A DNA stretch of 64,000 nucleotides from positions 1,488,001 to 1,552,000 of the forward strand of contig NZ_JAMQYE010000001.1 of assembly GCF_023721795.1 (NCBI RefSeq), read 5' to 3'. This document shows positions 53,946 to 64,000 of the stretch, piece by piece. Origin of the DNA: Zeimonas sediminis. Its GTDB lineage: Bacteria > Pseudomonadota > Gammaproteobacteria > Burkholderiales > Burkholderiaceae_E. Each line of letters opens with the position of its first letter. Positions within the stretch are counted from its first letter, which is position 1. The translations under genes and the position numbers were made by a program. The notes below the pieces were generated by a model. The model made no database searches, was not told the DNA's origin, and saw nothing but the letters and a program-made list of their open reading frames with translations.

Positions 53946-55997
53946 ATGTCCGCTCACCCGGCCGAGCAACTGCGCACGCTGGCCTTCGTCGGCCACACCG
54001 GCGTCGGCAAGACCACGCTGGTCGAGGCCCTGCTGGCAGGCGCCGGCGCGATCCCCTCGGCGGGCAGCGTCGAGCGCGGCGACACGGTCTGCGACTACGA
54101 CCCGCTCGAGAAGTCCCACGGTCATTCGCTGCAGCTCGCGTGCGCGCACCTGGAACGCGACGGCGTGCGAGTCCACCTGCTCGACACGCCCGGCTATCCC
54201 GATTTCGCCGGCCGCGCGCTCGCGGCGCTCGACGCGGTGGAAACGGTGGCGCTGGTGGTGGACGCGCAGCGCGGCGTCGAGCTGTCCACCGCCCGGATGG
54301 GGCTTTGGGCCCAGACGCGCGGCCTGTGCCGGATCGTGGTCGTGAACCGGATCGACGCCGCCGGCGCCGACCTTCCCGCACGGCTCGAGGAAATCCGGGC
54401 GGCCTTCGGGCGAGAGTGCCTGCCGCTGAACCTGCCGGCCGACGGCGGCGGCAGGGTCGTCGACTGCTTCTTCGCGCCCGACGGCGGACCGACCGACTTC
54501 GACAGCGTCGAGGCCGCGCACCGCTCGCTCGTCGAACAGGTCGTCGAGGTCGACGACGCGCTGACCGAGCGCTACCTGTCCGGCGACCCGATCGACGCGA
54601 ACGCGCTGCACGACGCCTTCGAGCGCGCGCTGCGCGAGGCGCACGTGGTGCCGGTGTTGTTCACGTCGGCGCGCAGCGGCGCCGGCGTCGCCGAGCTGCT
54701 CGACTTCATCGTGAGGCTGGCGCCCAGCCCGCTCGAAGGCAACCCGCCGCTGTTCGAGCGCTGGCCCGACGGCGACCCGTCGCGGGCGCAGGCGCTCGTC
54801 GCGAGCCGCGACGCAGGCGAGCACGTGCTCGCCCACGTGTTCAAGGTCGAAGTCGATCCCTACGTGGGCCGGATCGGCGTCCTGCGCGTCCACCAGGGGA
54901 CCCTGCGCCCCGGCGCGTCGCTGTACGTCGGCGAGGCGCGCAAGGCCGTGCGGATCGGCACGCCCTTCCTGCTGCAGGGACGCGAGCAGAAGCCGCTCGC
55001 GGCGGCCGGGCCGGGCGAGATCTGCGCGCTTGCCAAGCTCGACGAGCTCGCCTTCGACGCGGTGCTTCACGACGCGCCCGAGGACTCGGCCGTTCATTTC
55101 CGGCCGCTGCCGATCCCGCACGCCGTGTACGGCCTCGCGCTGCGGGTCGCGCGCCGCGGCGACGAGCAGAAGCTGGCCGAGATCCTGCAACGGCTGGTGC
55201 TCGAGGACCCGAGCCTGTCGGTCGAGCACGACCCCACTACCCACGAGGCCGTGATCCGCGGGCTCGGCGAGCTTCACGTGGCGGGCGCGCTCGAGCGCAT
55301 CCGCTCGCTGCACCGGCTCGAGGTCGAGGCCCATCCGCCCACGATCCCCTACCGCGAGACGATCGCCGCGCCCGCCGAGGGCCATCACCGCCACAAGAAG
55401 CAGAGCGGCGGGGCCGGACAGTTCGGCGAAGTGTTCCTGCGGATCGCGCCGCTGCCGCGCGGCGAGGGCTTCCGCTTCGTCGACGAGGTCAAGGGCGGCG
55501 CGATACCGGGGCCCTTCATCGCGGCCGTGGAGAAGGGCGTGCGACAGGCGCTGGCCGGCGGCGCGGTCGCGGGCTTCCCGGTCCAGGACGTCGAGGTGAC
55601 CGTCTACGACGGCAAGACCCATCCGGTGGACGGCAAGGAGATCGCCTTCGTGACGGCCGGCCGCAAGGCCTTCCTCGACGCGGCAGCGCGCGCCCGCCCG
55701 GTCGTCCTCGAACCGATCGTCGGGCTCGAGCTCACGGTTCCCGAGGAGGCGATCGGCGCTGTGTCCGGCGAGCTTTCGGCCCGTCGCGGCCAGGTCTCGG
55801 GCTCGGGCACCGCGCGCGCCGGCATGGTCACGGTGTCCGGCCGCGCGCCGCTCGCCGAGCTCGAGGACTTCCAGGGCCGCCTGAAGGCCGTCACCGGCGG
55901 CCAGGGCAGCTACACGCTGGAGCTGATCGGCTACGAAGAAGCCCCGCCCCCCGTCCAGGCGAGACTGCGCGCCGCCTGGAGGCCCGCCGAGGAGTAA
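53946..55997 (+). CDS. EF-G paralogue (FusA2-like translational GTPase)
   Basis: A 683-residue EF-G-fold GTPase. G1 is GHTGVGKTT (residues 16-24) and G3 is DTPGY (80-84). G4 is NRID (134-137), where canonical EF-G has NKMD. The switch I region reads KSHGHSLQL rather than the RGITI type. Domains II-V are complete (HRHKKQSGGAGQFGEVFLRI, GFPVQDVEVTVYDGKTHPVD). These changes mark a paralogue rather than the main elongation factor; relatives are thought to act in stress or ribosome recycling. It is inserted between ybeY and corC, which normally adjoin. The start at 53946 follows CAAGGGAG. Confidence 0.88.
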   Translation: MSAHPAEQLRTLAFVGHTGVGKTTLVEALLAGAGAIPSAGSVERGDTVCDYDPLEKSHGHSLQLACAHLERDGVRVHLLDTPGYPDFAGRALAALDAVETVALVVDAQRGVELSTARMGLWAQTRGLCRIVVVNRIDAAGADLPARLEEIRAAFGRECLPLNLPADGGGRVVDCFFAPDGGPTDFDSVEAAHRSLVEQVVEVDDALTERYLSGDPIDANALHDAFERALREAHVVPVLFTSARSGAGVAELLDFIVRLAPSPLEGNPPLFERWPDGDPSRAQALVASRDAGEHVLAHVFKVEVDPYVGRIGVLRVHQGTLRPGASLYVGEARKAVRIGTPFLLQGREQKPLAAAGPGEICALAKLDELAFDAVLHDAPEDSAVHFRPLPIPHAVYGLALRVARRGDEQKLAEILQRLVLEDPSLSVEHDPTTHEAVIRGLGELHVAGALERIRSLHRLEVEAHPPTIPYRETIAAPAEGHHRHKKQSGGAGQFGEVFLRIAPLPRGEGFRFVDEVKGGAIPGPFIAAVEKGVRQALAGGAVAGFPVQDVEVTVYDGKTHPVDGKEIAFVTAGRKAFLDAAARARPVVLEPIVGLELTVPEEAIGAVSGELSARRGQVSGSGTARAGMVTVSGRAPLAELEDFQGRLKAVTGGQGSYTLELIGYEEAPPPVQARLRAAWRPAEE

Positions 55998-56145
55998 GCG
56001 CACAGGCCGGGCATGGCAGCACAGCCGAACGGTCGACCGGCACGGCACGGCACGCCGAACGACGAGACCTCCAGGCCGCGCGAGCGTTTGGCGCCCCCGA
56101 ATCGCATCGGGTATCCTCGAAAGGACGAGACTTCCCCCACGATCC

Positions 56146-57030
56146 ATGTCCGACGACTCACCGGGCGGCGAAGCCCGGCGACCGCTTTTCGAGCGGCTGG
56201 CCGCGCTGCTGCTGCGCGTTCCCGAAGACCGTGAGCAACTGCTGGGCGTGCTGCGCCAGGCGCACGACCGCTCGCTGCTCGATGCCGACGCCCTGTCGAT
56301 GATCGAGGGCGTGCTGCAGGTGGCAGAGCTGTCGGCCGGCGACGTCATGGTCCCGCGCGCCCAGATGGACGTCATCGACGTCTCCGAGTCCCCCGAGAGC
56401 TTCCTGCCCAAGGTCATCGCGACCGCTCACTCGCGCTTCCCGGTGGTCGAGGGCGACCGGGACAAAGTCGTCGGCATCCTGCACGCGAAGGAACTGCTGC
56501 GGATGTACAGCGGCGAGGAGGTCGACCTGCGCGACCTGCTTCGGCCGGCGATCTTCATTCCCGAGTCCAAGCGGCTGAACGTGCTGCTGCGCGAGTTCCG
56601 CGTCAATCGCAACCACCTGGCGATCGTCGTCGACGAGTACGGCGGCACCGCGGGCCTGGTCACGATCGAGGACGTGCTCGAGCAGATCGTCGGCGACATC
56701 GAGGACGAGTTCGACTTCGACGAGGAGATCGACCACATCGTCCCTGTCGAGCCGGGCGCCACCGGCCCTCGCTGGCGAGTGCGCGCGATCGCCGGCATCC
56801 GCCAGCTCAACGAGATCGCCGGCAGTTCGCTGTCCGACGAGGACGTCGACACCGTGGGCGGGCTGGTCACCGACGCGCTGGGCCGGGTGCCGCGCCGCGG
56901 CGAGCGGGTCGAGATCGGCGGACTGTCCTTCGAGGTCCTGCGCGCCGACGCGCGGCAGGTGCACCTGCTGCTGGTCGAGCCGGTGGCCGCCGCCCCGCAG
57001 GGCGACGGCCAGGCCGGGCCGCGCGACTGA
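56146..57030 (+). CDS. corC: CorC/HlyC-family CBS-domain protein
   Basis: A 294-residue cytoplasmic protein with two CBS domains (about residues 70-190: GDVMVPRAQMDVIDVSESPE, and FRVNRNHLAIVVDEYGGTAG) and a C-terminal CorC_HlyC transporter-associated domain (DEDVDTVGGLVTDALGRVPR). Proteins of this type are linked to magnesium and cobalt resistance. It lies upstream of lnt as in many Proteobacteria. A weak TATCCT box lies about 35 bp before the ATG. Confidence 0.94.
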   Translation: MSDDSPGGEARRPLFERLAALLLRVPEDREQLLGVLRQAHDRSLLDADALSMIEGVLQVAELSAGDVMVPRAQMDVIDVSESPESFLPKVIATAHSRFPVVEGDRDKVVGILHAKELLRMYSGEEVDLRDLLRPAIFIPESKRLNVLLREFRVNRNHLAIVVDEYGGTAGLVTIEDVLEQIVGDIEDEFDFDEEIDHIVPVEPGATGPRWRVRAIAGIRQLNEIAGSSLSDEDVDTVGGLVTDALGRVPRRGERVEIGGLSFEVLRADARQVHLLLVEPVAAAPQGDGQAGPRD

Positions 57031-57038
57031 GCGGCCCG

Positions 57039-58628
57039 GTGCTGCGCGATCGGCTCCGGCGGGCCGCAGCGCCCGGCGCGGCCTTCGCGGCGGGCCTCGT
57101 TCACGCAGCGTCCTTCGCGCCGCTGGGCCTGTGGTGGCTGCAGCTGCTGGCGCTCGCCGCCGCGATCCGCATCGCTTGCGCCGCGCGCTCGCCGACGCTC
57201 GCCGGCCTCGCCTTCGGTTTCGGCTGGTTCGTCAGCGGCGTCGCCTGGCTGTTCGTCAGCATGCACCGCTACGGCGGCATGCCGGCGCCGATGGCGGCGG
57301 CCGCGCTCGTGCTCTTCGCGCTCTACCTGGGCGCCTTCGCCGCGACCGGCATCGCCCTGGCGACGCCGTCGCTGCGCCGCGCGCTCCCCGGCGGCGCCGG
57401 CCGCACGCCGCGCGGCGTGGCCGGCGCCGCGCTGCTGTTCGCGGGCCTGTGGGGAGCCGGCGAGATGCTGCGCGGCTGGCTGTTCACCGGGTTCCCCTGG
57501 CTGTCCTCGGGCTACGCGCAGGTCGACGGCCCGCTCGCAGGGCTGGCGCCGGCGGTCGGCGTGCACGGCGTCGGCGCCGCGGCCGCGCTGGTCGCGGCCG
57601 CCCTGGCCCTCGCGGCGCCCCCGTCCCGGCGCGAGGGCGAGTCGGCCGGCCCGGGCGCCTCGGCCGGCCGCCGGGCCGCGAGCGGCGCTCTCGCCGCCGC
57701 CCTCGCCTGCCTGGCGCTGCCGCTGCTCGCCGGCCTGGCGCTGCTGCCGGTCCGCTGGGCCGACGAAGTCGGCGAGCCGATCCGCGTGCGGCTGCTGCAA
57801 GGCAACGTGCCGCAACAGATGAAGTTCGACCCGGCCCGCAGCGTGGCAGCGATGCAGGCCTACGCCCAGGCGATCGCCGCGGAGCCGGCCGACCTGATCG
57901 TGCTGCCCGAGACCGCCTGGACCGTGCCGTGGTCGCGCACGCCGCCGTCGATCGCCGCGGCCATCGTCGACGCGGTCGGCGACGGCGTCGTGGCGATCGG
58001 GATGCCGCTGCCGGCGCGGACCCGACGCGGCGAGCCGACGCTGTCGAACAGCGTGGCGGCGATCGGCGCCGGCGGGCCGCTGCCCTGGCGCTACGACAAG
58101 CGGCACCTGGTGCCGTTCGGCGAGTTCGTCCCGCCCGGCTTTCGCTGGTTCGTCGACATGATGGAGATCCCGCTCGGCGACTTCGGCCGCGGCGCGCCGC
58201 ACCAGCCCGCGCTCGACGTGCGCGGGCAGCGGCTCGCCTTCAACATCTGCTACGAGGACATCTTCGGCCGCGAGCTGGCCCCGCAGGTGCGCGACGGCGC
58301 GACGATCCTGGTCAACGTCAGCAACATCGCCTGGTTCGGCGAGTCGCACGCGCTGCCCCAGCACCTGCAGATCGCGCGGATGCGGGCGATCGAGTTCGCG
58401 CGCCCGATGCTGCGCGCGACGAACACCGGCGTGACCGCCGCGATCGACGCGCGCGGCCGGGTGCTCGGCGCGTTGCGGCCGCACAGCGAGGAATCGCTGG
58501 CCGCGTCGCTGCGCGGGACGTCGGGGCTCACGCCCTATGCCCGGGCCGGCGACCTGGCGCCGCTCGCGCTGGTCGCGGCGCTGGCGCTCGCCGGGCTCGC
58601 CTTCGGCGCGGCCGCGCCGAGGGAGTGA
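57039..58628 (+). CDS. lnt: Apolipoprotein N-acyltransferase
   Basis: A 529-residue inner-membrane enzyme that adds the third acyl chain to lipoproteins. The N-terminal half has about six membrane helices (including [20 protein letters not shown]). The periplasmic nitrilase-like domain holds the catalytic triad: Glu in [10 protein letters not shown], Lys in [14 protein letters not shown] and Cys in [17 protein letters not shown]-terminal helix follows. It starts at a GTG 9 bp after corC, so the two are an operon. Confidence 0.95.
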   Translation: MLRDRLRRAAAPGAAFAAGLVHAASFAPLGLWWLQLLALAAAIRIACAARSPTLAGLAFGFGWFVSGVAWLFVSMHRYGGMPAPMAAAALVLFALYLGAFAATGIALATPSLRRALPGGAGRTPRGVAGAALLFAGLWGAGEMLRGWLFTGFPWLSSGYAQVDGPLAGLAPAVGVHGVGAAAALVAAALALAAPPSRREGESAGPGASAGRRAASGALAAALACLALPLLAGLALLPVRWADEVGEPIRVRLLQGNVPQQMKFDPARSVAAMQAYAQAIAAEPADLIVLPETAWTVPWSRTPPSIAAAIVDAVGDGVVAIGMPLPARTRRGEPTLSNSVAAIGAGGPLPWRYDKRHLVPFGEFVPPGFRWFVDMMEIPLGDFGRGAPHQPALDVRGQRLAFNICYEDIFGRELAPQVRDGATILVNVSNIAWFGESHALPQHLQIARMRAIEFARPMLRATNTGVTAAIDARGRVLGALRPHSEESLAASLRGTSGLTPYARAGDLAPLALVAALALAGLAFGAAAPRE

Positions 58629-58704
58629 CCGCCGCTGGCCGGGAGGTCGGCACGATAGAATGCCGGTTTTGTCCAGCCCGGCCCCTCTCGGGCCCGCTCC
58701 GTCG

Positions 58705-59592
<888 letters not shown>

Positions 59593-59596
59593 AGCC

Positions 59597-61723
59597 GTGA
59601 CCGCCGCCCTGCTCTCCGCTTCTCCCGCGACGACCGCCCCGCTGCTGGTCGAGCTGTTCACCGAGGAACTGCCGCCCAAGGCGCTCGCCCGGCTCGGCGA
59701 GGCCTTCGCCGAGGGCGTCGCCGACGGGCTTCGCAGCCGCGGACTGGCCGCCGCCGACGCGCGCGTCGAGCGCTTCGCGACGCCGCGCCGCCTGGCCGTG
59801 CGCGTGCACGACGTGCTGTCGCAGGCGCCCGACCGGCAGGTCGAGCAGAAAGGCCCGTCGGTCAAGGTCGGGCTCGACGCCAACGGCATGCCGACGCAGG
59901 CGCTGCTGAAGTGGGCCGAGCGCCAAGGCGCGTCGCTCGACCGGCTCGAGCGCGCCAGTGACGGCAAGCAGGACTGTTTCTGGTATCGCAGCACCGCGCC
60001 GGGCGACATCCTCGAGGCCGCGATCGTCGCGATCATCGAGACCGCGCTCGGCCGCCTGCCGATCCCGAAGGTGATGCAGTACCAGCTGGCCGACGGCCAG
60101 ACCACGGTCGGCTTCGTCCGCCCGGCCCACGGCCTGGTCGTGCTGCACGGCGACCGCGTGGTGCCCGCCACCGTGCTCGGCGTGCACGCGGGCAGCATCA
60201 CGCACGGCCATCGCTTCCAGTCGCCGGGCGCGCTCGAGCTGCCCGACGCGCTCTCCTACGAGTCGGTGCTGCGCGAGCGCGGCCGCGTGCTGGCCTCGTT
60301 CGACGCGCGGCGCGCGCGGATCGCGAGCCTGCTGCGCGAGCGCGCCGCCGGGCTCGGCGCGAGCATCGGCGAAGGCGACACGGTCGAGGCGCTGCTCGAC
60401 GAGGTCACCGCGCTCGTCGAGTGGCCGGCCGTCTACGTCGGCGAGTTCGAGAGCGAGTTCCTGCAGGTGCCGCCCGAGTGCCTGATCCTGACGATGCGCA
60501 CGAACCAGAAGTACTTCCCGCTGTTCGACGCGAGCGGCAAGCTGCTTCCGAAGTTCCTGCTCGTCTCGAACATGGAGGTCGACGACCCCTCGTTCATCGT
60601 CGACGGCAACCAGCGGGTCGTTCGCCCGCGCCTTGCCGACGCGCGCTTCTTCTTCGAGCAGGACCTCAAGGTCACCCTCGAGTCGCGCGTGCCGCGCCTC
60701 GCCTCGGTCGTCTACCACGCCAGGCTCGGCTCGCAGGGCGAGCGCGTCGAGCGGGTGCGCGCGATCGCCCGCGCGATCGCCGGCATGCTCGGTGCCGACG
60801 CCGCGCTGGCCGACCGCGCAGCGCTGCTCGCCAAGACCGACCTGCTGACCGGCATGGTCGGCGAGTTCCCCGAGTTGCAGGGGATCATGGGCGCCTACTA
60901 CGCCCGCCACGACGGCGAACCCGAGGAAGTCGCGGTCGCGATCCGCGAGCACTACCAGCCGCGCTTCGCGGGCGACGCCCTGCCCTCGCAGCGCACCGGC
61001 CTGGTGCTCGCGATGGCCGACAAGCTCGAAACGCTGGCCGGCCTGTTCGGCATCGGGCAGCTGCCCACCGGCGACAAGGACCCGTTCGCGCTGCGCCGGC
61101 ACGCGCTGGGCCTGATCCGGATGCTGGTCGAGGCGAAGCTCGCGCTGTCGCTCGACGCGCTGCTGCGCTGCGCGTTCGCCTCGTTCGGCGACAAGGTCTC
61201 CGACGCCCGCGACACGCTCGCCGGCTTCATCCACGACCGTCTCGCCGGCTGGCTGCGCGAGGGCGGCTTCAGCGCCCAGGAAGTGGCGGCGGTCGTCGAC
61301 CAGCGACCCGACGACCTGTCCGAGGTGCCCGCCCGGCTGCAGGCCGTGCGCGCCTTCTCGGCCCTGCCCGAGGCCGAGGCGCTGGCCGCGGCCAACAAGC
61401 GGATCGGCAACATCCTCCGCAAGGCCGAGGGGGCCGGCGAAGCGGTGCGTTTCGACGCGGCCCTGCTCGCCGAACCGGCCGAGCTGGCGCTCGCCGAGAC
61501 CATCGCCACGCTCGCGCCGAAAGTGGACGACGCGATGCGCGCCGCCGACTACGGCGCGGCGCTGGCGCTGATGGCGCAGGCCCGCGGCCCGGTCGACAGC
61601 TTCTTCGACCAGGTGATGGTCATGGCCGACGACCCGGCGGTGCGCGCCAACCGGCTGGCGCTGCTGTCCACCCTGCGCGGCCTGATGAACCGGGTCGCCG
61701 ACATCTCCAGGCTGTCGGTCTGA
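59597..61723 (+). CDS. glyS: Glycyl-tRNA synthetase beta subunit
   Basis: A 708-residue beta subunit that binds tRNA-Gly. It shows LLVELFTEELPPKALARLGE at the N-terminus, FATPRRLAVRVHDV, QKYFPLFDASGKLLPKFLLV, the degenerate HD-like region, and a C-terminal anticodon-binding domain (VDSFFDQVMVMADDPAVRAN). GTG start at 59597. Its stop overlaps the gmhB start by one base (TGATG), so translation is coupled. Confidence 0.97.
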   Translation: MTAALLSASPATTAPLLVELFTEELPPKALARLGEAFAEGVADGLRSRGLAAADARVERFATPRRLAVRVHDVLSQAPDRQVEQKGPSVKVGLDANGMPTQALLKWAERQGASLDRLERASDGKQDCFWYRSTAPGDILEAAIVAIIETALGRLPIPKVMQYQLADGQTTVGFVRPAHGLVVLHGDRVVPATVLGVHAGSITHGHRFQSPGALELPDALSYESVLRERGRVLASFDARRARIASLLRERAAGLGASIGEGDTVEALLDEVTALVEWPAVYVGEFESEFLQVPPECLILTMRTNQKYFPLFDASGKLLPKFLLVSNMEVDDPSFIVDGNQRVVRPRLADARFFFEQDLKVTLESRVPRLASVVYHARLGSQGERVERVRAIARAIAGMLGADAALADRAALLAKTDLLTGMVGEFPELQGIMGAYYARHDGEPEEVAVAIREHYQPRFAGDALPSQRTGLVLAMADKLETLAGLFGIGQLPTGDKDPFALRRHALGLIRMLVEAKLALSLDALLRCAFASFGDKVSDARDTLAGFIHDRLAGWLREGGFSAQEVAAVVDQRPDDLSEVPARLQAVRAFSALPEAEALAAANKRIGNILRKAEGAGEAVRFDAALLAEPAELALAETIATLAPKVDDAMRAADYGAALALMAQARGPVDSFFDQVMVMADDPAVRANRLALLSTLRGLMNRVADISRLSV

Positions 61724-62295
61724 TGCCGGGCAACGATCGCAAGGCCCCGGTGAGGCTGGTCATCCTCGATCGCGACGGCGTCATCAACCACGACAGCGAC
61801 GCCTACATCAAGAATCCGGACGAGTGGCGCCCGCTGCCGGGCAGCATCGAGGCGATCGCCGCGCTCTGCAAGGCCGGCTACCGGGTCGCGGTGGCGACCA
61901 ACCAGTCGGGCGTCGCGCGCGGACTGTTCGACCTGAAGGTGCTGGCCGCGATCCACGACAAGATGCACGCGCTCGTCGACAAGGCCGGCGGCCGGATCGA
62001 CGCGATCTTCTTCTGCCCCCACGGCCCGAATTCGGGCTGCGAGTGCCGCAAGCCGAGGCCCGGCCTGTTCCGCGAGGCCCTCGAGCGCTTCGGCGCCCAG
62101 CCCGGCGAGACCTGGGCGATCGGCGACCAGCTTCGCGACCTGCAGGCGGCGCACGCGGCCGGCTGCCGGCCCATCCTCGTGCTGAGCGGCAAGGGACAGG
62201 CCACGATGCAGCGCGGCGACCTGCCGCCGGGCACGATCGTCCGGGCCGACCTCGCGGCGGTGGCCACCGAGATCGCGGCGCGGGGCGCCGGCTGA
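61723..62295 (+). CDS. gmhB: D-glycero-D-manno-heptose 1,7-bisphosphate 7-phosphatase
   Basis: A 190-residue HAD phosphatase of the ADP-heptose pathway for LPS inner core. The nucleophile Asp16 and acid Asp18 lie in VILDRDGVIN. VATNQSGVARGLF and the zinc-binding loop FFCPHGPNSGCECRKP (three Cys and a His) are typical of GmhB. IGDQLRDLQAAHAAGC supplies the last acidic residue. It is in an operon with glyS and the acyltransferase gene. Confidence 0.95.
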   Translation: MPGNDRKAPVRLVILDRDGVINHDSDAYIKNPDEWRPLPGSIEAIAALCKAGYRVAVATNQSGVARGLFDLKVLAAIHDKMHALVDKAGGRIDAIFFCPHGPNSGCECRKPRPGLFREALERFGAQPGETWAIGDQLRDLQAAHAAGCRPILVLSGKGQATMQRGDLPPGTIVRADLAAVATEIAARGAG

Positions 62296-62308
62296 CGAGC
62301 GGGCGGCG

Positions 62309-63070
62309 ATGCAGGCGCTCCGCTCGGCGCTTTTCCTGCTGTTCCAGGTGGTCACGGTCGTGCCGTACGCGATCGGCTGCCTGCTGGTCGCGCCGCTGCC
62401 GCGCCGCCTGCGCTATCGCTACACGGTCGGCTGGCCGAGGATCGTGATCTGGGCGGCGCGCGTGCTGGTCGGGATCCGCTGGCAGGTGACCGGCGCATCG
62501 CGGCTTCCGGACGGCCCGGCCATCCTGCTCGCCAAGCACCAGTCCACCTGGGAGACGCTGTTCCTCGCGTCGTGGATGCCGCGCGAGCTCTGCTACGTGT
62601 TCAAGCGCGAGCTGCTCTACCTGCCGTTCTTCGGCTGGGGCATCGCGCTGCTCGACATGATCCACATCGATCGCCGCCGCGGCGCCGACGCCTTCGAGCA
62701 ACTGGTCTCGCAAGGCACCCGCAAGCTCGCCGAAGGCCGCTGGATCATCGTGTTCCCCGAGGGCACGCGCACCCCTGCCGGTTCGCAGGGCCGCTACAAG
62801 ACCGGCGGCGCGCGGCTCGCGGTCCGCACCGGCGCGCCGGTGGTGCCGATCGCGGTCAACTCGGGCGAGTGCTGGCCGCGCAGGGCCTTCGTGCTGCGCC
62901 CGGGCCTGATCACCGTGTCGATCGGCCCGACGATCCCGGTCGAGGGCCGCGGCGCCGATCAGGTGAACGCCGAGGCCGAAGGCTGGATAGAATCCGAGAT
63001 GCGCAGGCTCAGCCCGCACCTCTACCAAGACCCGCAGCCCGACGCCACCGGCCCGAAGACGACCGCCTGA
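62309..63070 (+). CDS. plsC: 1-acyl-sn-glycerol-3-phosphate acyltransferase
   Basis: A 253-residue membrane-bound acyltransferase making phosphatidic acid. The catalytic motif reads HQSTWE (in LLAKHQSTWETLFLASWMPR), with Glu where the textbook HX4D has Asp. This form is usual in the branch found beside gmhB in Betaproteobacteria. IIVFPEGTRTPAGSQGRYKT and VVPIAVNSGECWPR are the other two motifs. An N-terminal membrane helix lies at residues 5-30. The stop overlaps the next start by one base. Confidence 0.92.
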   Translation: MQALRSALFLLFQVVTVVPYAIGCLLVAPLPRRLRYRYTVGWPRIVIWAARVLVGIRWQVTGASRLPDGPAILLAKHQSTWETLFLASWMPRELCYVFKRELLYLPFFGWGIALLDMIHIDRRRGADAFEQLVSQGTRKLAEGRWIIVFPEGTRTPAGSQGRYKTGGARLAVRTGAPVVPIAVNSGECWPRRAFVLRPGLITVSIGPTIPVEGRGADQVNAEAEGWIESEMRRLSPHLYQDPQPDATGPKTTA

Positions 63071-63936
63071 TGCCGAAAGGAGACCGCGCCCTCGATTCGG
63101 GCCAGCTATCGCTGTTCGACGCGCTCGATTCGCTCGGCGGGCTCGACCTTTCGCTCCGGCCACCGACCGCGCACCCGGACGCGCCTCGCGCGGCGGGCCC
63201 GGGCGCGACGCAGGCCCCCGGGGCCGGCACGCGCCGCGTGATGCTGAAGGGTCATCCGGTCGCCTGGGAGCTGCGGCGCGCCCGGCGGCGCACGATCGGC
63301 TTCATGATCGACCACCGCGGCCTGCGCGTGAGCGCGCCGCGCTGGGTCACGCTCGCCGAGATCGAGCGCGCGCTCGCCGACAAGGCCGACTGGGTGCTGC
63401 GCAAGCTCGCCGAGTGGCGCGAGCACGCGGCGCGGCGCGAGCGGCTCGCCCCGCGCTGGGAAGACGGCGCGCCGATCCGCCTGCTCGGCCGCACGCTGAC
63501 GATGCGGATCGACGCAGGCGCGGACCGCGTAGGCCTGGTCGGCGAGGAGCTTCGCGTCGGCCTGCCGGCAGGTGCCGGCGCCGAGCAGCTCAGGGACAGC
63601 GTGCAGGCCTGGCTGCAGCAGCACGCGAAGCTGGTGTTCGCGGAGCGCATCGCGGTGTTCGCCGAGCGCCTCGGCCGCGCGCCCAGCCGCTGGTCGCTGT
63701 CTTCGGCGCGCACGCGCTGGGGCAGCTGCTCGGCCGACGGCTCGGTCCGGCTGAACTGGCGGCTGGTCCACTTCCCGATGGACATCGTCGACTACGTGAT
63801 CGCGCACGAGCTCGCGCACCTGCACGAGATGAACCACGGGCCGCGCTTCTGGTCCACGGTCGGCTCGCTGTTCCCCGAGTTCGAGCGCGCCCGCGAGTGG
63901 CTCAGGCAGATCCCCGACGAGCCCCGGCCGCTCTGA
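63070..63936 (+). CDS. YgjP-like zinc metallopeptidase (DUF45/WLM type)
   Basis: A 288-residue protein of the YgjP/M48-like family. The zinc motif HELAHLHEMNHGPRFW lies near residue 245, and RWGSCSADGSVRLNWRLVHF before it is the family signature. The first 60 residues are Pro/Ala-rich and probably disordered. It follows plsC with a one-base overlap and closes the operon seen here. The physiological substrate is not known. Confidence 0.9.
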   Translation: MPKGDRALDSGQLSLFDALDSLGGLDLSLRPPTAHPDAPRAAGPGATQAPGAGTRRVMLKGHPVAWELRRARRRTIGFMIDHRGLRVSAPRWVTLAEIERALADKADWVLRKLAEWREHAARRERLAPRWEDGAPIRLLGRTLTMRIDAGADRVGLVGEELRVGLPAGAGAEQLRDSVQAWLQQHAKLVFAERIAVFAERLGRAPSRWSLSSARTRWGSCSADGSVRLNWRLVHFPMDIVDYVIAHELAHLHEMNHGPRFWSTVGSLFPEFERAREWLRQIPDEPRPL

Positions 63937-63987
63937 GCGCCGCGCCGCCGGCGCGATGCCCCCTTCGAACGAACCCGCATCCGCAAC

Positions 63988-64000
63988 AGGAGATAGACGA
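63988..64000 (+). promoter_or_regulatory. Ribosome-binding site for a gene just beyond the window
   Basis: AGGAG at 63988-63992 followed by ATAGACGA suggests a start codon at or just after 64001. The gene itself is not visible. Confidence 0.55.

Overview
The window is dense, very GC-rich bacterial chromosome, about 50 protein genes and one tRNA with almost no spacer DNA. I see no insertion sequence, prophage, CRISPR array or rRNA. Gene content points to a betaproteobacterium, most likely Burkholderiales. The evidence is the string tRNA(CAT)-miaB-phoH-ybeY-corC-lnt-glyQ-glyS-gmhB-plsC, a DUF1631 protein, a fused indolepyruvate oxidoreductase, a MaeB-type malic enzyme, a type 2 PyrF, a TctDE-type two-component pair and HrcA/CIRCE control of groESL. 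I cannot name the genus.

Layout. Positions 1-10 kb: the 5' part of transketolase (cut by the window edge), a single-chain AdoMet decarboxylase/spermidine synthase fusion, rsmE, a secreted barnase-type RNase with its barstar inhibitor, a DUF1631 protein, maeB and a MOT1-type anion transporter. Positions 10-21.4 kb: a catabolic locus read outward in both directions from a GntR/FCD regulator. One arm has the regulator, a YdiJ-like FAD/Fe-S dehydrogenase and the MOT1-type transporter. The other has a class V glyoxylate-type aminotransferase, a TRAP transporter (P, Q, M), a crotonase lacking one of the two catalytic glutamates, a class III CoA-transferase and a class I aminotransferase. Two matching 14-bp palindromes lie between the arms. 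Positions 21.4-31 kb: lytic transglycosylase, UbiD, a PBP4-type DacB, a short-chain dehydrogenase, hemN behind an FNR-like box, an acyl-CoA ligase, a carboxymuconolactone decarboxylase-like protein and a small possible DNA-binding protein. Positions 31-37 kb: cold-shock protein, a membrane protein, CIRCE-groES-groEL, then a transglutaminase-like protein and a YkgJ protein whose opposite start codons share one CATG, then an OmpA-family lipoprotein.

Positions 37-47 kb: PhoD phosphatase, IorAB fusion, EamA exporter, pyrF and a TctDE-type pair. A near-consensus promoter overlapping the kinase stop codon reads into the tRNA. Positions 47-64 kb: the miaB-to-plsC housekeeping string. It is interrupted twice. 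Between miaB and phoH lies a Slam/DUF560-type (type 11 secretion) outer-membrane protein with a probable exported partner that has a FecR domain, a (Gly-Glu/Lys-Pro)12 stalk and a C-terminal region resembling a small beta-barrel. Between ybeY and corC lies a divergent EF-G paralogue.

The two best candidates for undescribed biology are the GntR-centred catabolic locus, whose substrate I cannot name, and the Slam/FecR-collagen-like export pair. Next are the SpeD-SpeE fusion and the barnase/barstar pair. All functional statements are read from sequence motifs and family knowledge; no database search was run.
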